33,388 nucleotides of DNA from a virus. Below are positions 1-8,543 of this stretch, one piece after another. A program made the translations under genes and the position numbers. The stretch's first letter is position 1; every line of letters begins with the position of its first letter. The notes under the pieces were generated by a model. It was not told the DNA's origin. It saw only the letters and a list, made by a program, of their open reading frames with translations, and did not search any database. The stretch covers positions 1 through 33,388 of IMG/VR virus record IMGVR_UViG_3300027870_000351; one strand, given 5' to 3'.

Positions 1-483
1 TCAGGGCACCAGCCTATTCTCGCGCAGGAAGGCCTGGCACGCGCGCCCGGTGGCCAGGTCCTCCTCGACGGCCAGCTTCAGCGCGACAAGATCTCGTTCA
101 ACGTCCGATCGAACCAGCCCGCCGGGTGGATCGGCGCTGTCGCTGCCGGCGGCGCTTTCGGCGTCGGGCGCGGCGGCAGGTCCACAGATTGCGGCGCCGA
201 CGCGCACGCGCTCAACAACAATACGCTCGCGCACAGGAGCAAGTTCTTCATGTTTGGCCTCGGTGATCTTCAGGTTGGTTTCGCCCTGGTGCTGGACCAG
301 GACGGCGTTTTCTTGGGTGCGGAGCAGCACGGCGCGCGCGTCAGCCGCGGCGCGCTCCTCGATGGCTGCGGTGCGGCCGGCCTGGTACTGGTGGGCGCCG
401 TACCAGCGCACGCCCAGCGTGCCAGCCACCAGCAGGATCAGCACCAGCATGACGGTGGCCGCCAGCCGTTCGAGCGCCGTCAT
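1..483 (-). CDS. Rz: i-spanin (Rz-like inner-membrane lysis protein)
   Basis: This 160-aa protein has one N-terminal transmembrane segment (about residues 8-26) followed by a long charged, helical periplasmic domain rich in Ala, Glu and Arg. That is the layout of Rz-type i-spanins, which pair with an outer-membrane lipoprotein to fuse the two membranes at the end of lysis. It overlaps the endolysin gene by 4 bp (ATGA), and a proline-rich lipoprotein gene is nested in another frame inside it, which is diagnostic of the Rz/Rz1 pair. It is the last gene visible on this strand, and its stop codon lies at the window edge. Confidence 0.9.
   Translation of the reverse strand: MTALERLAATVMLVLILLVAGTLGVRWYGAHQYQAGRTAAIEERAAADARAVLLRTQENAVLVQHQGETNLKITEAKHEELAPVRERIVVERVRVGAAICGPAAAPDAESAAGSDSADPPGGLVRSDVERDLVALKLAVEEDLATGRACQAFLRENRLVP
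78..251 (-). CDS. Rz1: o-spanin (Rz1-like lipoprotein) nested inside Rz
   Basis: A 57-aa reading frame lies entirely within the Rz gene in a different frame. It starts MKNLLL, has a hydrophobic signal segment ending in the lipobox LSAC (Cys16), then a proline-rich stretch (LPPRPTPKAPP) and a short C-terminal helix. This matches the o-spanin Rz1: a small lipoprotein anchored in the outer membrane that binds the C-terminus of Rz. A GAGG ribosome-binding sequence lies about 6 bases before the ATG. Full nesting within Rz is the lambda arrangement. The lipobox, the proline-rich body and the location all agree, so I am confident despite the short length. Confidence 0.9.
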   Translation of the reverse strand: MKNLLLCASVLLLSACASAPQSVDLPPRPTPKAPPAATAPIHPAGWFDRTLNEILSR

Positions 484-944
484 GGCTTCACCGCCGGCAG
501 GATGTCGTACTGCGCCATGTTCCGGCCGCGCATGACCGCGATCAGGCTTTTCTCGTAGCTCGGATCGGTGGCGTAGCCGGCAACGGCTACCGCGCGCGCC
601 CAGCCTTCGCCGTCCTTCTGCTTGAAGCAGTCCTTGTAGCGCGGGTTCTTCAGGAAGAAATCGGCGCGGTCGGCCACGCTGGCGGAGAGCGTCGGGTATG
701 CACGGAACTTGCAGACCATCGGCACGCGTTTGCCCTTGATGACTTCGTGCGTGGGCACGTCGACGGTCGGGCCCTTCCAGGAGCGATCGGCTTTCACGCC
801 GAACAGGTTGTTACCGGGCGCGCGCTCGCCCCAGCCGGATTCCAGGGCGGCCTGGGCCAGGGTGAACGAAGCCGGGATGCCGTGGGCGCGCTGGCAGGCC
901 TGGGCGGCCGGCAGCAGCAGGGCGATGAAGGCGCTAGGCGGCAT
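480..944 (-). CDS. endolysin, GH73/FlgJ-type glucosaminidase
   Basis: This is a 154-aa muralytic enzyme. The segment FTLAQAALESGWGE carries the likely catalytic Glu35, followed by NNLFGVKA and later VADRADFFLKNPRY and AGYATDPSYEKSLIAVM. These are features of the mannosyl-glycoprotein endo-beta-N-acetylglucosaminidase (GH73, FlgJ-like) family, which cleaves glycan strands of peptidoglycan. I chose the ATG at 944 because AAGGAG precedes it at good spacing; an upstream in-frame ATG at 986 would run far into the holin gene. The start overlaps the holin stop by 11 bp. There is no clear secretory signal, so release probably depends on the holin. It sits in the order holin, endolysin, Rz/Rz1. Confidence 0.9.
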   Translation of the reverse strand: MPPSAFIALLLPAAQACQRAHGIPASFTLAQAALESGWGERAPGNNLFGVKADRSWKGPTVDVPTHEVIKGKRVPMVCKFRAYPTLSASVADRADFFLKNPRYKDCFKQKDGEGWARAVAVAGYATDPSYEKSLIAVMRGRNMAQYDILPAVKP

Positions 945-1302
945 TGTCGTTCTCCTTGGTGGCTGCCTGATCGGCCGGCAGGTCAAATTTGCGGTTCACC
1001 ATCGATTCAAGCTTGAACAGGGCGCGCGAACCCATATGCGCGGCGATGCCGACCAGGGCGTACTTGAGTGGCGTCGGGCACGCCGGGATCGAGTCGCACA
1101 GGTTGGCAACCACGATCCCGGTGAAGCCGGAAATCACCAGCTCACCGATCAGCTCGGTGATGTTGAAGACGCGAACGTGGCCGTCCTTAAGCTTGCGATA
1201 GAAGGAGGCGAAGCCGCCCCACAGCGACAGCCCGATCAGCAGGGCCCAGCTCAGCATTGCGTCGAAGTCGAAGCCGCCGCCGGGGGTAGGGGTCTGGTTC
1301 AT
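934..1302 (-). CDS. holin (LydA/holin superfamily III-like)
   Basis: This 122-aa protein has about three hydrophobic segments (residues 16-34, 50-70 and 80-98) and a charged C-terminal tail. Length, topology and position just before the endolysin fit a phage holin, which forms the inner-membrane lesion that sets lysis timing. The sequence flavour (SLWGGFASFYRKLKDG, then a central glycine-containing helix) resembles LydA-type holins, but I am less sure of the family than of the role. The ribosome-binding site is weak (AAAGAA), consistent with low holin synthesis. The gene follows a strong terminator, so it needs read-through or a promoter I cannot see. Confidence 0.82.
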   Translation of the reverse strand: MNQTPTPGGGFDFDAMLSWALLIGLSLWGGFASFYRKLKDGHVRVFNITELIGELVISGFTGIVVANLCDSIPACPTPLKYALVGIAAHMGSRALFKLESMVNRKFDLPADQAATKENDNAA

Positions 1303-1333
1303 TGAGTTCTTTCATAAGGTGGCCGAGCGGCCA

Positions 1334-1357
1334 CAAAAAAACCGCCCGAAGGCGGCG
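1334..1357 (-). terminator. intrinsic terminator between tail genes and lysis cassette
   Basis: On the minus strand a GCCGCC stem closes over a TTCG tetraloop with GGCGG and is followed by seven or more T residues. Immediately downstream (1318-1334) is a second perfect hairpin, GTGGCC/GGCCAC, without a T-run. Together they separate the structural genes from the holin. Confidence 0.85.
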
Positions 1358-1360
1358 CCG

Positions 1361-1855
1361 TTAAACAACGTATTCCCAGCCGAGCGGGATGGTGACGACG
1401 TTCGACGACACGGTCTTGCCACTGCCGTCGGTTACATCGCAGCGCACCTGGACATCTGCAGATCCCGTCGCATACCGGGCGTAGGCTTTCGAGGCGCCCA
1501 TCTGCTGCGAGGTCAAGCCGGAGACTGTGGCGCCGCCAGGGTTGCTCAGCACCACCCACTGGTATTGCGTCGTCCCGGTGCTGCCTGTGACCGTTGCGGT
1601 GGCGGTGCCGCTGACGGTGCCGGCCGCTGATGCGCTGTTCTTGAACTGCCCGCTTGCCGTCGCGGTGACGGCCAGACCCACAGCGCTCTTGCCCCAGAAG
1701 TCGTCTGGAATCTTCACCGTCTGGCCGGGTGACTTGCCAGCCAGGGCCAACACGTCGGCGTCCGTTGTGCTGATCGGGTAGTTGCGGTTGGGGTTTGCCT
1801 TGCGCAGTTCGGTCAAGATGTCGTCAGTGCTGACCGGCCCCGACGGGGCGATCAT
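1361..1855 (-). CDS. virion-associated protein with Ig-like/beta-sandwich character
   Basis: This 164-aa protein has a short N-terminal helical part (DDILTELRKANPN). A Thr/Ser/Ala/Gly-rich region of alternating beta strands follows (GLAVTATASGQFKNSASAAGTVSGTATATVTGSTGTTQ), then a segment with the rhythm of an Ig-like fold (WVVLSNPGGATVSGLTSQQ ... VQVRCDVTDGSG). The start overlaps the tail-fibre stop (ATGA), so the two genes are probably translationally coupled. Ig-like domains in phage proteins commonly decorate tails or heads and bind carbohydrate weakly. A fibre-tip accessory or adhesion role is an inference from location; I do not recognise a specific family. Confidence 0.6.
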   Translation of the reverse strand: MIAPSGPVSTDDILTELRKANPNRNYPISTTDADVLALAGKSPGQTVKIPDDFWGKSAVGLAVTATASGQFKNSASAAGTVSGTATATVTGSTGTTQYQWVVLSNPGGATVSGLTSQQMGASKAYARYATGSADVQVRCDVTDGSGKTVSSNVVTIPLGWEYVV

Positions 1856-2916
1856 TTGCCCTCCAGCTTCGCGAGACGCTTGTCGGTCTTGGCCACGTAG
1901 CGGAAGAACGCGCGCGCCAGCTCGACGGCGATCACGAAGGCGGCGGCGCCGTAGTTCACCGACTTGTAGCCGCGCTCATCGGTATGCACGGCCTCAGGCC
2001 AGATGGCCTCCAGCTTCTGTGCCGGCGTCCCGATCCCGGGCGTTCCGTCCTTCTTCCACAGGAAGTCGCCGACCATGAGATCGGCAATGCGCGGCAGGAA
2101 ATCGGCAGGGCGGCGGCGCCACCGCTTTTTCAGGCGCTCGTCCGAAGTGAAGGTGCCAGTCTTCGCCACCAGATCGCCCGAGTTGTTGATGCTGGCGACC
2201 GGGCTATTCGTTACTTGGTCGTAGAAGACGAAGCCAGCGCCCGCGTGGATCAGGAAGTTCACATTATTTCCCTGCATCTTGAAAATCTGCGTCGGGTTGC
2301 CGGCCGCGTCCTTGGCCAGGATGCCCGCGCCGTTGTCGAACAAGATGTCGCCCTTGACGTTGCCGCCGGTGGCAAGTGCCAGGTACGCGGCCGCAGCCGC
2401 CGCTGGCGTGAGCCGCGAGTTGAATGAGTTCCAGTCGCCGGTGGTCAGGTAGCCGTCCGTGAGCATGCTGGCAGCCACTGGCCCGGTGCCGCTGATGCGC
2501 TGGTAGGCCATGCACTTCCAGTTGCCGGCGCCCAGGCTCTTGAACACGGCCACGTCGCCGGCGCGCGTGAGGATGTCGGCGGCGCCCGGCAGCTGCATGT
2601 TGGCCGCGTTGTACTTCAGGGTGAGCGCACCGGTGAACGTGATCCAGCGCGTGGTGCCCTCGTTGGCCACGTCGAAGGCGCTGATCTGTGTGGTGCCGGT
2701 GATGACGATGTTGACCGAGGCGGCGAAGCCGATGTTCACGGTGGCGGCCGAGGGCAGGGTGACGCTCGGCCCCAGCAGCTGGTCGAACAGCTGTTTGATG
2801 AAGCTGGCGTGCGCGCGGAAGTAGTCGTCCATGGTGCCGCGCACGGTTTCCGTGCCCTGCGGGCTGTTCTCGGACGCGACCTTGCTCAAGTCGGTAATGC
2901 TGGATGGTACGGGCAT
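1852..2916 (-). CDS. tail fibre with C-terminal S74 intramolecular chaperone domain
   Basis: This is a 354-aa receptor-binding fibre. Residues from about 255 onward (GTFTSDERLKKRW ... LDIs replaced by MVGDFLWKKDG ... KLEAIWPEAVHTDERGYKSVNYGAAAFVIAVELARAF) match the Peptidase_S74 chaperone. This domain trimerises the fibre and then removes itself by cleavage near the SDERLK serine. The preceding body is Ala/Gly/Thr-rich beta sequence typical of fibre shafts. The N-terminus (about residues 1-50) probably attaches to the tail. It is followed by the Ig-like gene with a 4-bp overlap and preceded by a terminator. Receptor specificity cannot be read from the sequence. Confidence 0.88.
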   Translation of the reverse strand: MPVPSSITDLSKVASENSPQGTETVRGTMDDYFRAHASFIKQLFDQLLGPSVTLPSAATVNIGFAASVNIVITGTTQISAFDVANEGTTRWITFTGALTLKYNAANMQLPGAADILTRAGDVAVFKSLGAGNWKCMAYQRISGTGPVAASMLTDGYLTTGDWNSFNSRLTPAAAAAAYLALATGGNVKGDILFDNGAGILAKDAAGNPTQIFKMQGNNVNFLIHAGAGFVFYDQVTNSPVASINNSGDLVAKTGTFTSDERLKKRWRRRPADFLPRIADLMVGDFLWKKDGTPGIGTPAQKLEAIWPEAVHTDERGYKSVNYGAAAFVIAVELARAFFRYVAKTDKRLAKLEGK

Positions 2917-2936
2917 TATGTTATGCTCCAGGTAAT

Positions 2937-2962
2937 AAAAAAGCCCGCGCGCGGCGGGCCTT
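2937..2962 (-). terminator. intrinsic terminator between ejection protein and tail fibre genes
   Basis: The minus strand carries a GCCCGC/GCGGGC stem with a 5-nt loop, followed by six T residues. It lies in the 120-bp gap upstream of the tail-fibre ATG. Confidence 0.85.
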
Positions 2963-3036
2963 CAGGGGATTTAATGTCTTTCGATCCGATTCAGCTGGGC
3001 GCTATGGTCGCTTTCGTCATAAACGCCTGGCTGGCG

Positions 3037-5298
3037 TCACGGCGAAAGTAAGCCGCGGCGCTTTTCGTCCTCTTCCTCTGGCGTGGTGCCAAGCATGCCC
3101 ATCGCCATCGCCGGCGACACCAGCATTCCGGCAGGCTGACGCGCCCCTGGTGCTTGCAGCACGACCAGCGAGCGGGGCACGTCCAGTGCACGACCAGACT
3201 GCATGCCGACCGTGATGTTTTGCAGCGGGTCGCCGATGGCGGCCTGGCCGAAAGGAATCTTCGACAGGATCGACTGGCTCAGGAAGCGGTCGACGATTGC
3301 GGCGCCGGCAGCCGCAGTGTTCGAGTTGTTCACCGCGCTGCCCACCGGCTGGAACTGCTCGTAGCTGGCCACGCGTCCCAAAGCCTTCATCTGGTCGATT
3401 TCCTGCTGCGAGAAGAACAAGCGCAGCTTCCGGTCGCCGATCGAGCTCAGCGCCTTGTTGTAGCCGGCCTGGCTGAACCGGCCCACCTCGTCATCTGCGC
3501 TGTTCAAAGCGCGCGATTTCAGGTGCGCCGCGATCTGCTCGCGCACCGACTGGATCGCCACCGGATTTGACTTGATCGAGTGCTTAAGCTGGGCCACGGC
3601 CGTAAAACTGGCGTCCTTGCCGCCGCCGACGATGAACTGCTGCACGAACTTGTCCGGCTCGACGCCGTCGCGCACCGCCTGAAGCGCCGGCGTGCGCTCG
3701 ACGGTCTGCATCCATGCGCGGTTCACGCGGCGCGCCTTGTTGAAGGCGTTGATCGCATCTTGGCCGAGGTTCTGCGCTGGCGAGTTGGCCGGCCCGAGGC
3801 CGCCCGGGACGCTCACCTGGTTGCCGCCGACTGGCGCCGCCGCGCGCTGGCCCAGCAGGGGCGTTTCGTCCAGCGCCTGACGCACCGCACCGAGGGCGAA
3901 GCGCACGTTGCCGTCCGCACTGTTGCGCTGCAGGCGGCCGATGCCGGTCTTGAACTGCTCGGCGGTCTCGACCGTCAGCGGAATAGAGCCATCGGCGAAC
4001 CCGTTCAGCTTGTTACGGATGTCCGGCGTCAAGAAGCTCTCCACGTTCGCGTCGTGCAGCAGGTCGCCGGCGCGCTGCGTGAACGCATAGTGGTCCAGCG
4101 GCGCGCTACGGCCGCCGGAATCGCGTGCACGGTCATACAGCCGGCCAATGATGTCGTTCGCTTTCTCGTTCCGGCGCTCCAGGGCGCCGATCACGCGCTG
4201 GCCGCCGCCGTAGGCATCGTCCGCCGCGCCAGCGCCCAGCTTGTTCAGCCCTTCGGTCAGCAGCTTGTTGTTGCGGTTCTCGGTCTGCCCCAGGAACTGC
4301 GCCGTCGAGTCTTTGCTGTTGATGCCGACCTTCGACAGATTCTTCTGGCGTGTCACCACGGCCGGATCGAGCGTCAGGCCGCCGGCGGTGGGCGTCAGCC
4401 CGGTCATGCGGTAGTCGGCCAGGCGCCGGATCGCTTCGGGTGACACCTGGTCGCTGGTGCGGAAGGCTGCAGCCACGTCGTCGCGGATGCTTTGCGCCAC
4501 CTGGCGCGGCAGCTGTTCGAGCGACAGCCCGGACGACTTCAGCGCGTTTTCGATGGTGACGTTGATTTGCTGCGCCTGCTGCGTGGTTGGCGTGGCCGGA
4601 CGAAGAAGACGCTGCAGCGCGCCGGTTGCGCGCTGTGCGCCCCCCAAGGCGAAGGGCGAGGCCACGCCAGCGGCGAGCGAGGCCACAAACTGCGACCCCT
4701 CATTGCCGCCGGTCTCGCGGGTGTAGCCGCCGGCGCCACCGGCAGCCGCAGCCGAGGCCAGTTGGTGCGCCGGATTGGCCGCCAGCTGCCGCGCCACCGC
4801 CTTCGTCACGCCGGACGAGCCCTGCGCCACACGGCCCGCCGCAGCAATCGGCACGGCGCTGCCGGCCATCATGCGAGTAACGTCGCCCACCACGCGCTCG
4901 CGCGCATTGGCAGGCTTCGGCAGGCCGAGCGAATCGGCAAACCGCTCGCCTGACCGGCCTTCGATTGCCGGGCGCTCGCGTGCGTCCTGCAGGCTCACCA
5001 GGTCGGTGATCGTCGGCTTCTTCGTCGGCAGCACGGCGTTCAGCCCGGCGCGGATCGGCGACGACAGGAAGTCGAGCGTATCCCCGACGCCCTCGATGCC
5101 GTAGCGCGCGGTCAGGCCAAACTGACGCGGCACGTCGCGGATCGCGGCGTTCAGCTGCTGGCCGAACGGCTTAGCCGGCGCCGGCTGCGAGCCGAGCTGC
5201 GTCTGGAGCATCTGGAACGCCTGCTCTTTCGTTGCGCCCGCCGGGCCGGAGACCGTGTAGGTCTTGCCGTCTGGCGAGGTGAATTCAAAGTCCGGCAT
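3037..5298 (-). CDS. large internal virion / DNA ejection protein
   Basis: This 753-aa protein begins with a compact module (MPDFEFTSPDGKTYTVSGPAGATKEQAFQMLQ) seen at the N-terminus of many podoviral internal or injected proteins. It continues with Ala/Gly-rich, partly hydrophobic segments (about residues 140-215) and long helical stretches. Length and position, as the last of a block of helical proteins behind the gp10-like tail gene, match the P22 ejection proteins (gp7, gp20, gp16). Those leave the head with the DNA and form a conduit across the envelope. No lytic transglycosylase motif is evident. The ATG overlaps the upstream stop codon (TAATG) and has a strong AAGGAG site. Confidence 0.72.
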   Translation of the reverse strand: MPDFEFTSPDGKTYTVSGPAGATKEQAFQMLQTQLGSQPAPAKPFGQQLNAAIRDVPRQFGLTARYGIEGVGDTLDFLSSPIRAGLNAVLPTKKPTITDLVSLQDARERPAIEGRSGERFADSLGLPKPANARERVVGDVTRMMAGSAVPIAAAGRVAQGSSGVTKAVARQLAANPAHQLASAAAAGGAGGYTRETGGNEGSQFVASLAAGVASPFALGGAQRATGALQRLLRPATPTTQQAQQINVTIENALKSSGLSLEQLPRQVAQSIRDDVAAAFRTSDQVSPEAIRRLADYRMTGLTPTAGGLTLDPAVVTRQKNLSKVGINSKDSTAQFLGQTENRNNKLLTEGLNKLGAGAADDAYGGGQRVIGALERRNEKANDIIGRLYDRARDSGGRSAPLDHYAFTQRAGDLLHDANVESFLTPDIRNKLNGFADGSIPLTVETAEQFKTGIGRLQRNSADGNVRFALGAVRQALDETPLLGQRAAAPVGGNQVSVPGGLGPANSPAQNLGQDAINAFNKARRVNRAWMQTVERTPALQAVRDGVEPDKFVQQFIVGGGKDASFTAVAQLKHSIKSNPVAIQSVREQIAAHLKSRALNSADDEVGRFSQAGYNKALSSIGDRKLRLFFSQQEIDQMKALGRVASYEQFQPVGSAVNNSNTAAAGAAIVDRFLSQSILSKIPFGQAAIGDPLQNITVGMQSGRALDVPRSLVVLQAPGARQPAGMLVSPAMAMGMLGTTPEEEDEKRRGLLSP

Positions 5299-6809
5299 TA
5301 TTTCTCCTTGACGGACCAGCCAGCGGGCAGGCCGGTTGGTTGCTTCTTCGGCAGGTCTTTCACATCCTTGATCGGGCCGTGATCGCCCTTGCCGGTCACC
5401 GCATCGTTGAACGCCTTACGTACCTGCTGCGGCGCCCGGCGCGCGGCCGTGATTTCTCGTTGCATCTGGTCGAGCACCGCCTGGTAGGAGCGGTCATCCA
5501 TCGCCGTGGCGATCATCTCGCGCGCATGCTCCTTGTCGGCCACGGTCGGCACGCCGGACGGCGAGATCGCGCGGGAGTAGACGTTGACCAGGGCGTTGTT
5601 CGCCGCGGCGAACTGGCGCATTTCCGGGTCATTGGTCTGCTCGTTGAACAGGACCTGGCCCTTGCCGAACGGGAGCAGGCCGCTACGCTTCACAGCCGCC
5701 GAGGCGTCGCGTGCGAGCGGGATCAGGCTTTCAGCCTCGTACGACGCCATCTCGACGTTGGCGATTCGCGTGCCGGCCGAGCGCTGGCCGGCCTTGGTGC
5801 CGAAGTACTCGGCATTCTGCGCGGCCAGGTCGCGGCCACCTTGGCCCGCTTCCTTCGTTTGCTTGGCGATCTCGTTGCGCAGCCGAATAATGTTCTGCGC
5901 GCCCTGTGCGCCACGGCCGAGGTTCTGCATCACGCTGGTATCGCCAGCGCGGTACTGCTCGGCCATCATCGCCACCGTCGCGTCGGGCAGCATGCCGTCA
6001 GGGGTCGGAACGGCCGCATCACGCAGGCGCTTATCGGTGCGCAGGCTTTCGCGCTCGTCTTGCGCCGCGCGCAGCCGGGCATCTGGGCTTACCGTGTTCG
6101 CGATGGTGTTCACCGGCTTGCCCGTGAACGGGTCCAGGCCCATGGTCGCAGCGCCAGTGTTCTGGAAGTTCAGCTTCTCGGCGTCCGGCGCGTAGCGGTC
6201 GACGACCTCGTCGCTGCCATCTTTGAATAGATTGACCGTCACGCGCTTGCCGTTGACCGTTCGCGTAACCTGCTCCTTCAGTTCGGGGCGCAGCTTCTCG
6301 GCCAAGTCGTAGTAGGCCTTCGCCTGCGTCGGGCGGCCGGCCTGCGTCAGGCGGTCGCCGTAGGTCAGGTAGGTCTGGTACAGGTCTGTTTGCCCGGCCG
6401 GCGCCGAGGCGGGAGGCTGGGCCGGCGCAGAGCCGCTTGCTGGTGCAGCACCACCAGCGGCAGGTGCGGCGCCGAGGCGTGGCAGGTTCGCCGGCGGACC
6501 TTTGATCGATGGCGAACCGCCGGCCAGAATTTTCTGGAGCTGCATCGGCTCGTCCAGCTTCGCCTTCGTCTCCTGGTTCTCCAGCTGCCAGCGCTCCTGC
6601 TGGATTTTCTGCATGGCGGCCTGCTGCTGCTGGGCCAGGCCAGCCTGGTAGCCCTGCGAGCCGGCCAGCAGGCCATTCCCCAGGATGCCGCCCAGGTTGC
6701 CCTGGCCAGCCAGGAGCGAGGCGCCGAAATTCAGCAGGCCTTGCTTTGCCGCCGAACGCTGGGCCGGGTCGTCCGGCAGGGCAAGCATCCCTTTAACGTT
6801 TTCCCACAT
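5298..6809 (-). CDS. internal virion / ejection-type protein
   Basis: This 503-aa, largely helical protein starts with a glycine-containing amphipathic segment (LLNFGASLLAGQGNLGGILGNGLLAGSQGYQAG). A Gln-rich coiled coil (QQQQAAMQKIQQERWQLENQE) and a Pro/Ala linker (about residues 110-140) follow, then an extended alpha-helical C-terminus. I recognise the general type from podoviral genomes, where such proteins are packaged inside the head and released with the DNA, but I cannot assign it to P22 gp7, gp16 or gp20. It is the middle member of a tightly packed set, 10 bp from the upstream gene and overlapping the next by 3 bp, with a good AAGGAG site. Confidence 0.62.
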   Translation of the reverse strand: MWENVKGMLALPDDPAQRSAAKQGLLNFGASLLAGQGNLGGILGNGLLAGSQGYQAGLAQQQQAAMQKIQQERWQLENQETKAKLDEPMQLQKILAGGSPSIKGPPANLPRLGAAPAAGGAAPASGSAPAQPPASAPAGQTDLYQTYLTYGDRLTQAGRPTQAKAYYDLAEKLRPELKEQVTRTVNGKRVTVNLFKDGSDEVVDRYAPDAEKLNFQNTGAATMGLDPFTGKPVNTIANTVSPDARLRAAQDERESLRTDKRLRDAAVPTPDGMLPDATVAMMAEQYRAGDTSVMQNLGRGAQGAQNIIRLRNEIAKQTKEAGQGGRDLAAQNAEYFGTKAGQRSAGTRIANVEMASYEAESLIPLARDASAAVKRSGLLPFGKGQVLFNEQTNDPEMRQFAAANNALVNVYSRAISPSGVPTVADKEHAREMIATAMDDRSYQAVLDQMQREITAARRAPQQVRKAFNDAVTGKGDHGPIKDVKDLPKKQPTGLPAGWSVKEK

Positions 6810-6819
6810 GGAGACTCCT

Positions 6820-7647
6820 TTACATGCCGCGCTGACGGCGACGTGCGATTGCCGCGAGCACGGCGTTATTGTTTGATCCGCCAGCGCCCATGCCGCCGGC
6901 GATGGACGGCTGCTCGCCTTGGAACAGCGGCTGGCCCGGCGCCGGCGCGCGCTGCTGCTGGCCGCCGCCCATGGCCTGGCTCATGCGGCCGTAGGTAGCG
7001 GCTCCTTTGCCGAGGCTCTGCATGGTCGACCCGGCCTTCAGGTTTTGTAGGGCGGAACCGCCCGCAGCGTTGTAGCCGGGCTGGCTTGCGGCGACGGCAT
7101 TCATTGCGGCTTCGCCTTGCGCTGCCGTATAGCCCGGCTGGCTGGCCGCGATCGCATCGAGCGACGACATTCCGGCCGTGGCCTGGCCGCCGGCTCCGGC
7201 TGCCGCGCCGGTCGCGCCACCGCCGCCGGCCAGCATCCCCCCGCCAGCACCAGCACCGCCACCCGCGAGCATGCCGCCCTCGGTGACCGCCGGCGTAACG
7301 AAGGTCATCGCGCCCGGTACCGCCGCACCTTCGGCGGCCAGCATGCCACCGCCATACGCGGCCATGGCTGCGTCGGCAGCTGCTGCGCCGGTACCGGCCA
7401 ACGCGCCACCACCAGCACCTGCGCCGAGCAGGCCTGCGCCCGCCGCGCCAGCACCAGCACCGGCTGCTGCGCCAGCACCCAGGGCGCCGGCTCCAGCGCC
7501 AGCGCCGGCGGCGCCCGCTGCACCAGCACCAGCCGCGCTAGCTGCTCCGGCGCCTGCCGCTGCGCCACCTGCTGCTGCACCACCTGCGGCCGCGCCGCTC
7601 CCTGCTGCCGCCGACCCGAGGGCCGCTGCCGTTTCAACACCTGACAT
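6820..7647 (-). CDS. Ala/Gly-rich low-complexity virion protein
   Basis: This 275-aa protein is dominated by Ala and Gly for its first 175 residues (runs such as GAAAGGAAAGGAAAG and GAGAGAGAL). The C-terminal 100 residues are more ordinary and contain a repeated ASQPGY(T/N)AA motif at about 139-146 and 158-166. A strong AAGGAGAAACAAATG start and tight packing between ejection-type genes support translation. The Gly/Ala region resembles membrane-active or aggregation-prone segments of phage ejection proteins, so a role in channel formation is possible, though this is inference. Slippage in the GC-rich repeats could make its length variable between relatives. Confidence 0.6.
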   Translation of the reverse strand: MSGVETAAALGSAAAGSGAAAGGAAAGGAAAGAGAASAAGAGAAGAAGAGAGAGALGAGAAAGAGAGAAGAGLLGAGAGGGALAGTGAAAADAAMAAYGGGMLAAEGAAVPGAMTFVTPAVTEGGMLAGGGAGAGGGMLAGGGGATGAAAGAGGQATAGMSSLDAIAASQPGYTAAQGEAAMNAVAASQPGYNAAGGSALQNLKAGSTMQSLGKGAATYGRMSQAMGGGQQQRAPAPGQPLFQGEQPSIAGGMGAGGSNNNAVLAAIARRRQRGM

Positions 7648-7662
7648 TTGTTTCTCCTTGAA

Positions 7663-8535
7663 TTAGCCGAGCATGCCGTACAGCGCGGCCGCGCCGCCCG
7701 CCAGCTGCGCGTATGGGTTTGCACCAGGTGCGGACTGGCTCACGGTCGACCCTCCGCCGACTGCCGCGCGGATCGAGTTGCCCAGCACGTCGAGCTGCTT
7801 GTATGGCGACTGCGCCTTCTCGTTGAAATAGTCCATCTGGTCGGTCAGCTTCTGCTGGTCGGCGCCGTACTGGATTTCGCCGATGCCTTGCAGCTGCGCC
7901 GCGTCGGTGTAGGCCTGGTTGCCGTACTGCAGGGCCAGCGGCGCGGCGGCCAACTGGTTCGCGCGCTCGGCCTGGAACGCCGTCTGGTTGCGATTCAGCT
8001 GGTTCTCGGCCAGCGTCGCGCTCTGGTTGTAGTTCTGCATGCGCAGGCTGTTCGCCGAATCGGCCAGGCTGGTAGCCAAGTTGCGCGAGTTCGCGTCCTG
8101 CGACTGCTGCCAGGCCGAGCCGCCGAATGCGCCGGCGCGCGCCATCGTGGCATCGGTCGAGTTCACGGCGCCCTGGTAGCCGCGCGTGATGTCGGCGGCC
8201 GCCTTGTCGATGGTGCCCTGCAGGTAAGGGTTGTCGCCCATGTAGGCGTTGGTGCCGGTGTCGCGGCCCAGGTATTGGCCGTTGAGCGTGCCCTGCAGCG
8301 TCTGGCTGCCAGCGTTGATGTCGGCCGAGCCGTTCAAGGCCCGGTTCTGCGCCATGTTCATGCCCTGCGTCTGGTAGCCGTTCAGGTCGGCCGAGCGCTG
8401 GCCGGCGTACACCGGCATTTCCTGTTGCGACAGCTGCTGGCCGCGCGCGAGCAGCGATTTCGCCGCCGGCTGCGCCCAGGTAGGCAATTCGGTGGTGGTC
8501 TTGCTGGTGGTGTTCGATGGAGTGCTGCTGCCCAT
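7663..8535 (-). CDS. internal virion / tail-associated helical protein
   Basis: This 290-aa protein has the start MGSSTPSNTTSKTTTELPTWAQPAAKSLLARGQQL, then Gln/Asn/Ala-rich helical sequence (SAWQQSQDANSRNLATSLADSANSLRMQNYNQSATLAENQLNRNQTAF). Similar Asn/Gln-rich proteins occur in podoviral tail and ejection clusters. I set the start at 8535 because AGGAGC precedes it and the sequence upstream in the same frame is Arg/Pro-rich shadow translation inside the next gene. It lies 15 bp before the Ala/Gly-rich gene. I know no enzymatic motif for it. Its role is likely structural or part of the ejected protein set. Confidence 0.6.
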   Translation of the reverse strand: MGSSTPSNTTSKTTTELPTWAQPAAKSLLARGQQLSQQEMPVYAGQRSADLNGYQTQGMNMAQNRALNGSADINAGSQTLQGTLNGQYLGRDTGTNAYMGDNPYLQGTIDKAAADITRGYQGAVNSTDATMARAGAFGGSAWQQSQDANSRNLATSLADSANSLRMQNYNQSATLAENQLNRNQTAFQAERANQLAAAPLALQYGNQAYTDAAQLQGIGEIQYGADQQKLTDQMDYFNEKAQSPYKQLDVLGNSIRAAVGGGSTVSQSAPGANPYAQLAGGAAALYGMLG

Positions 8536-8543
8536 GGAAGCTC

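Noticed and set aside
2974-3051. A 25-aa plus-strand frame (MSFDPIQLGAMVAFVINAWLASRRK) with AGGGGA upstream
   Set aside because: A hydrophobic peptide with a fair start signal, but it opposes the late operon, has no promoter and overlaps the end of the ejection protein gene. Kept out for lack of support.
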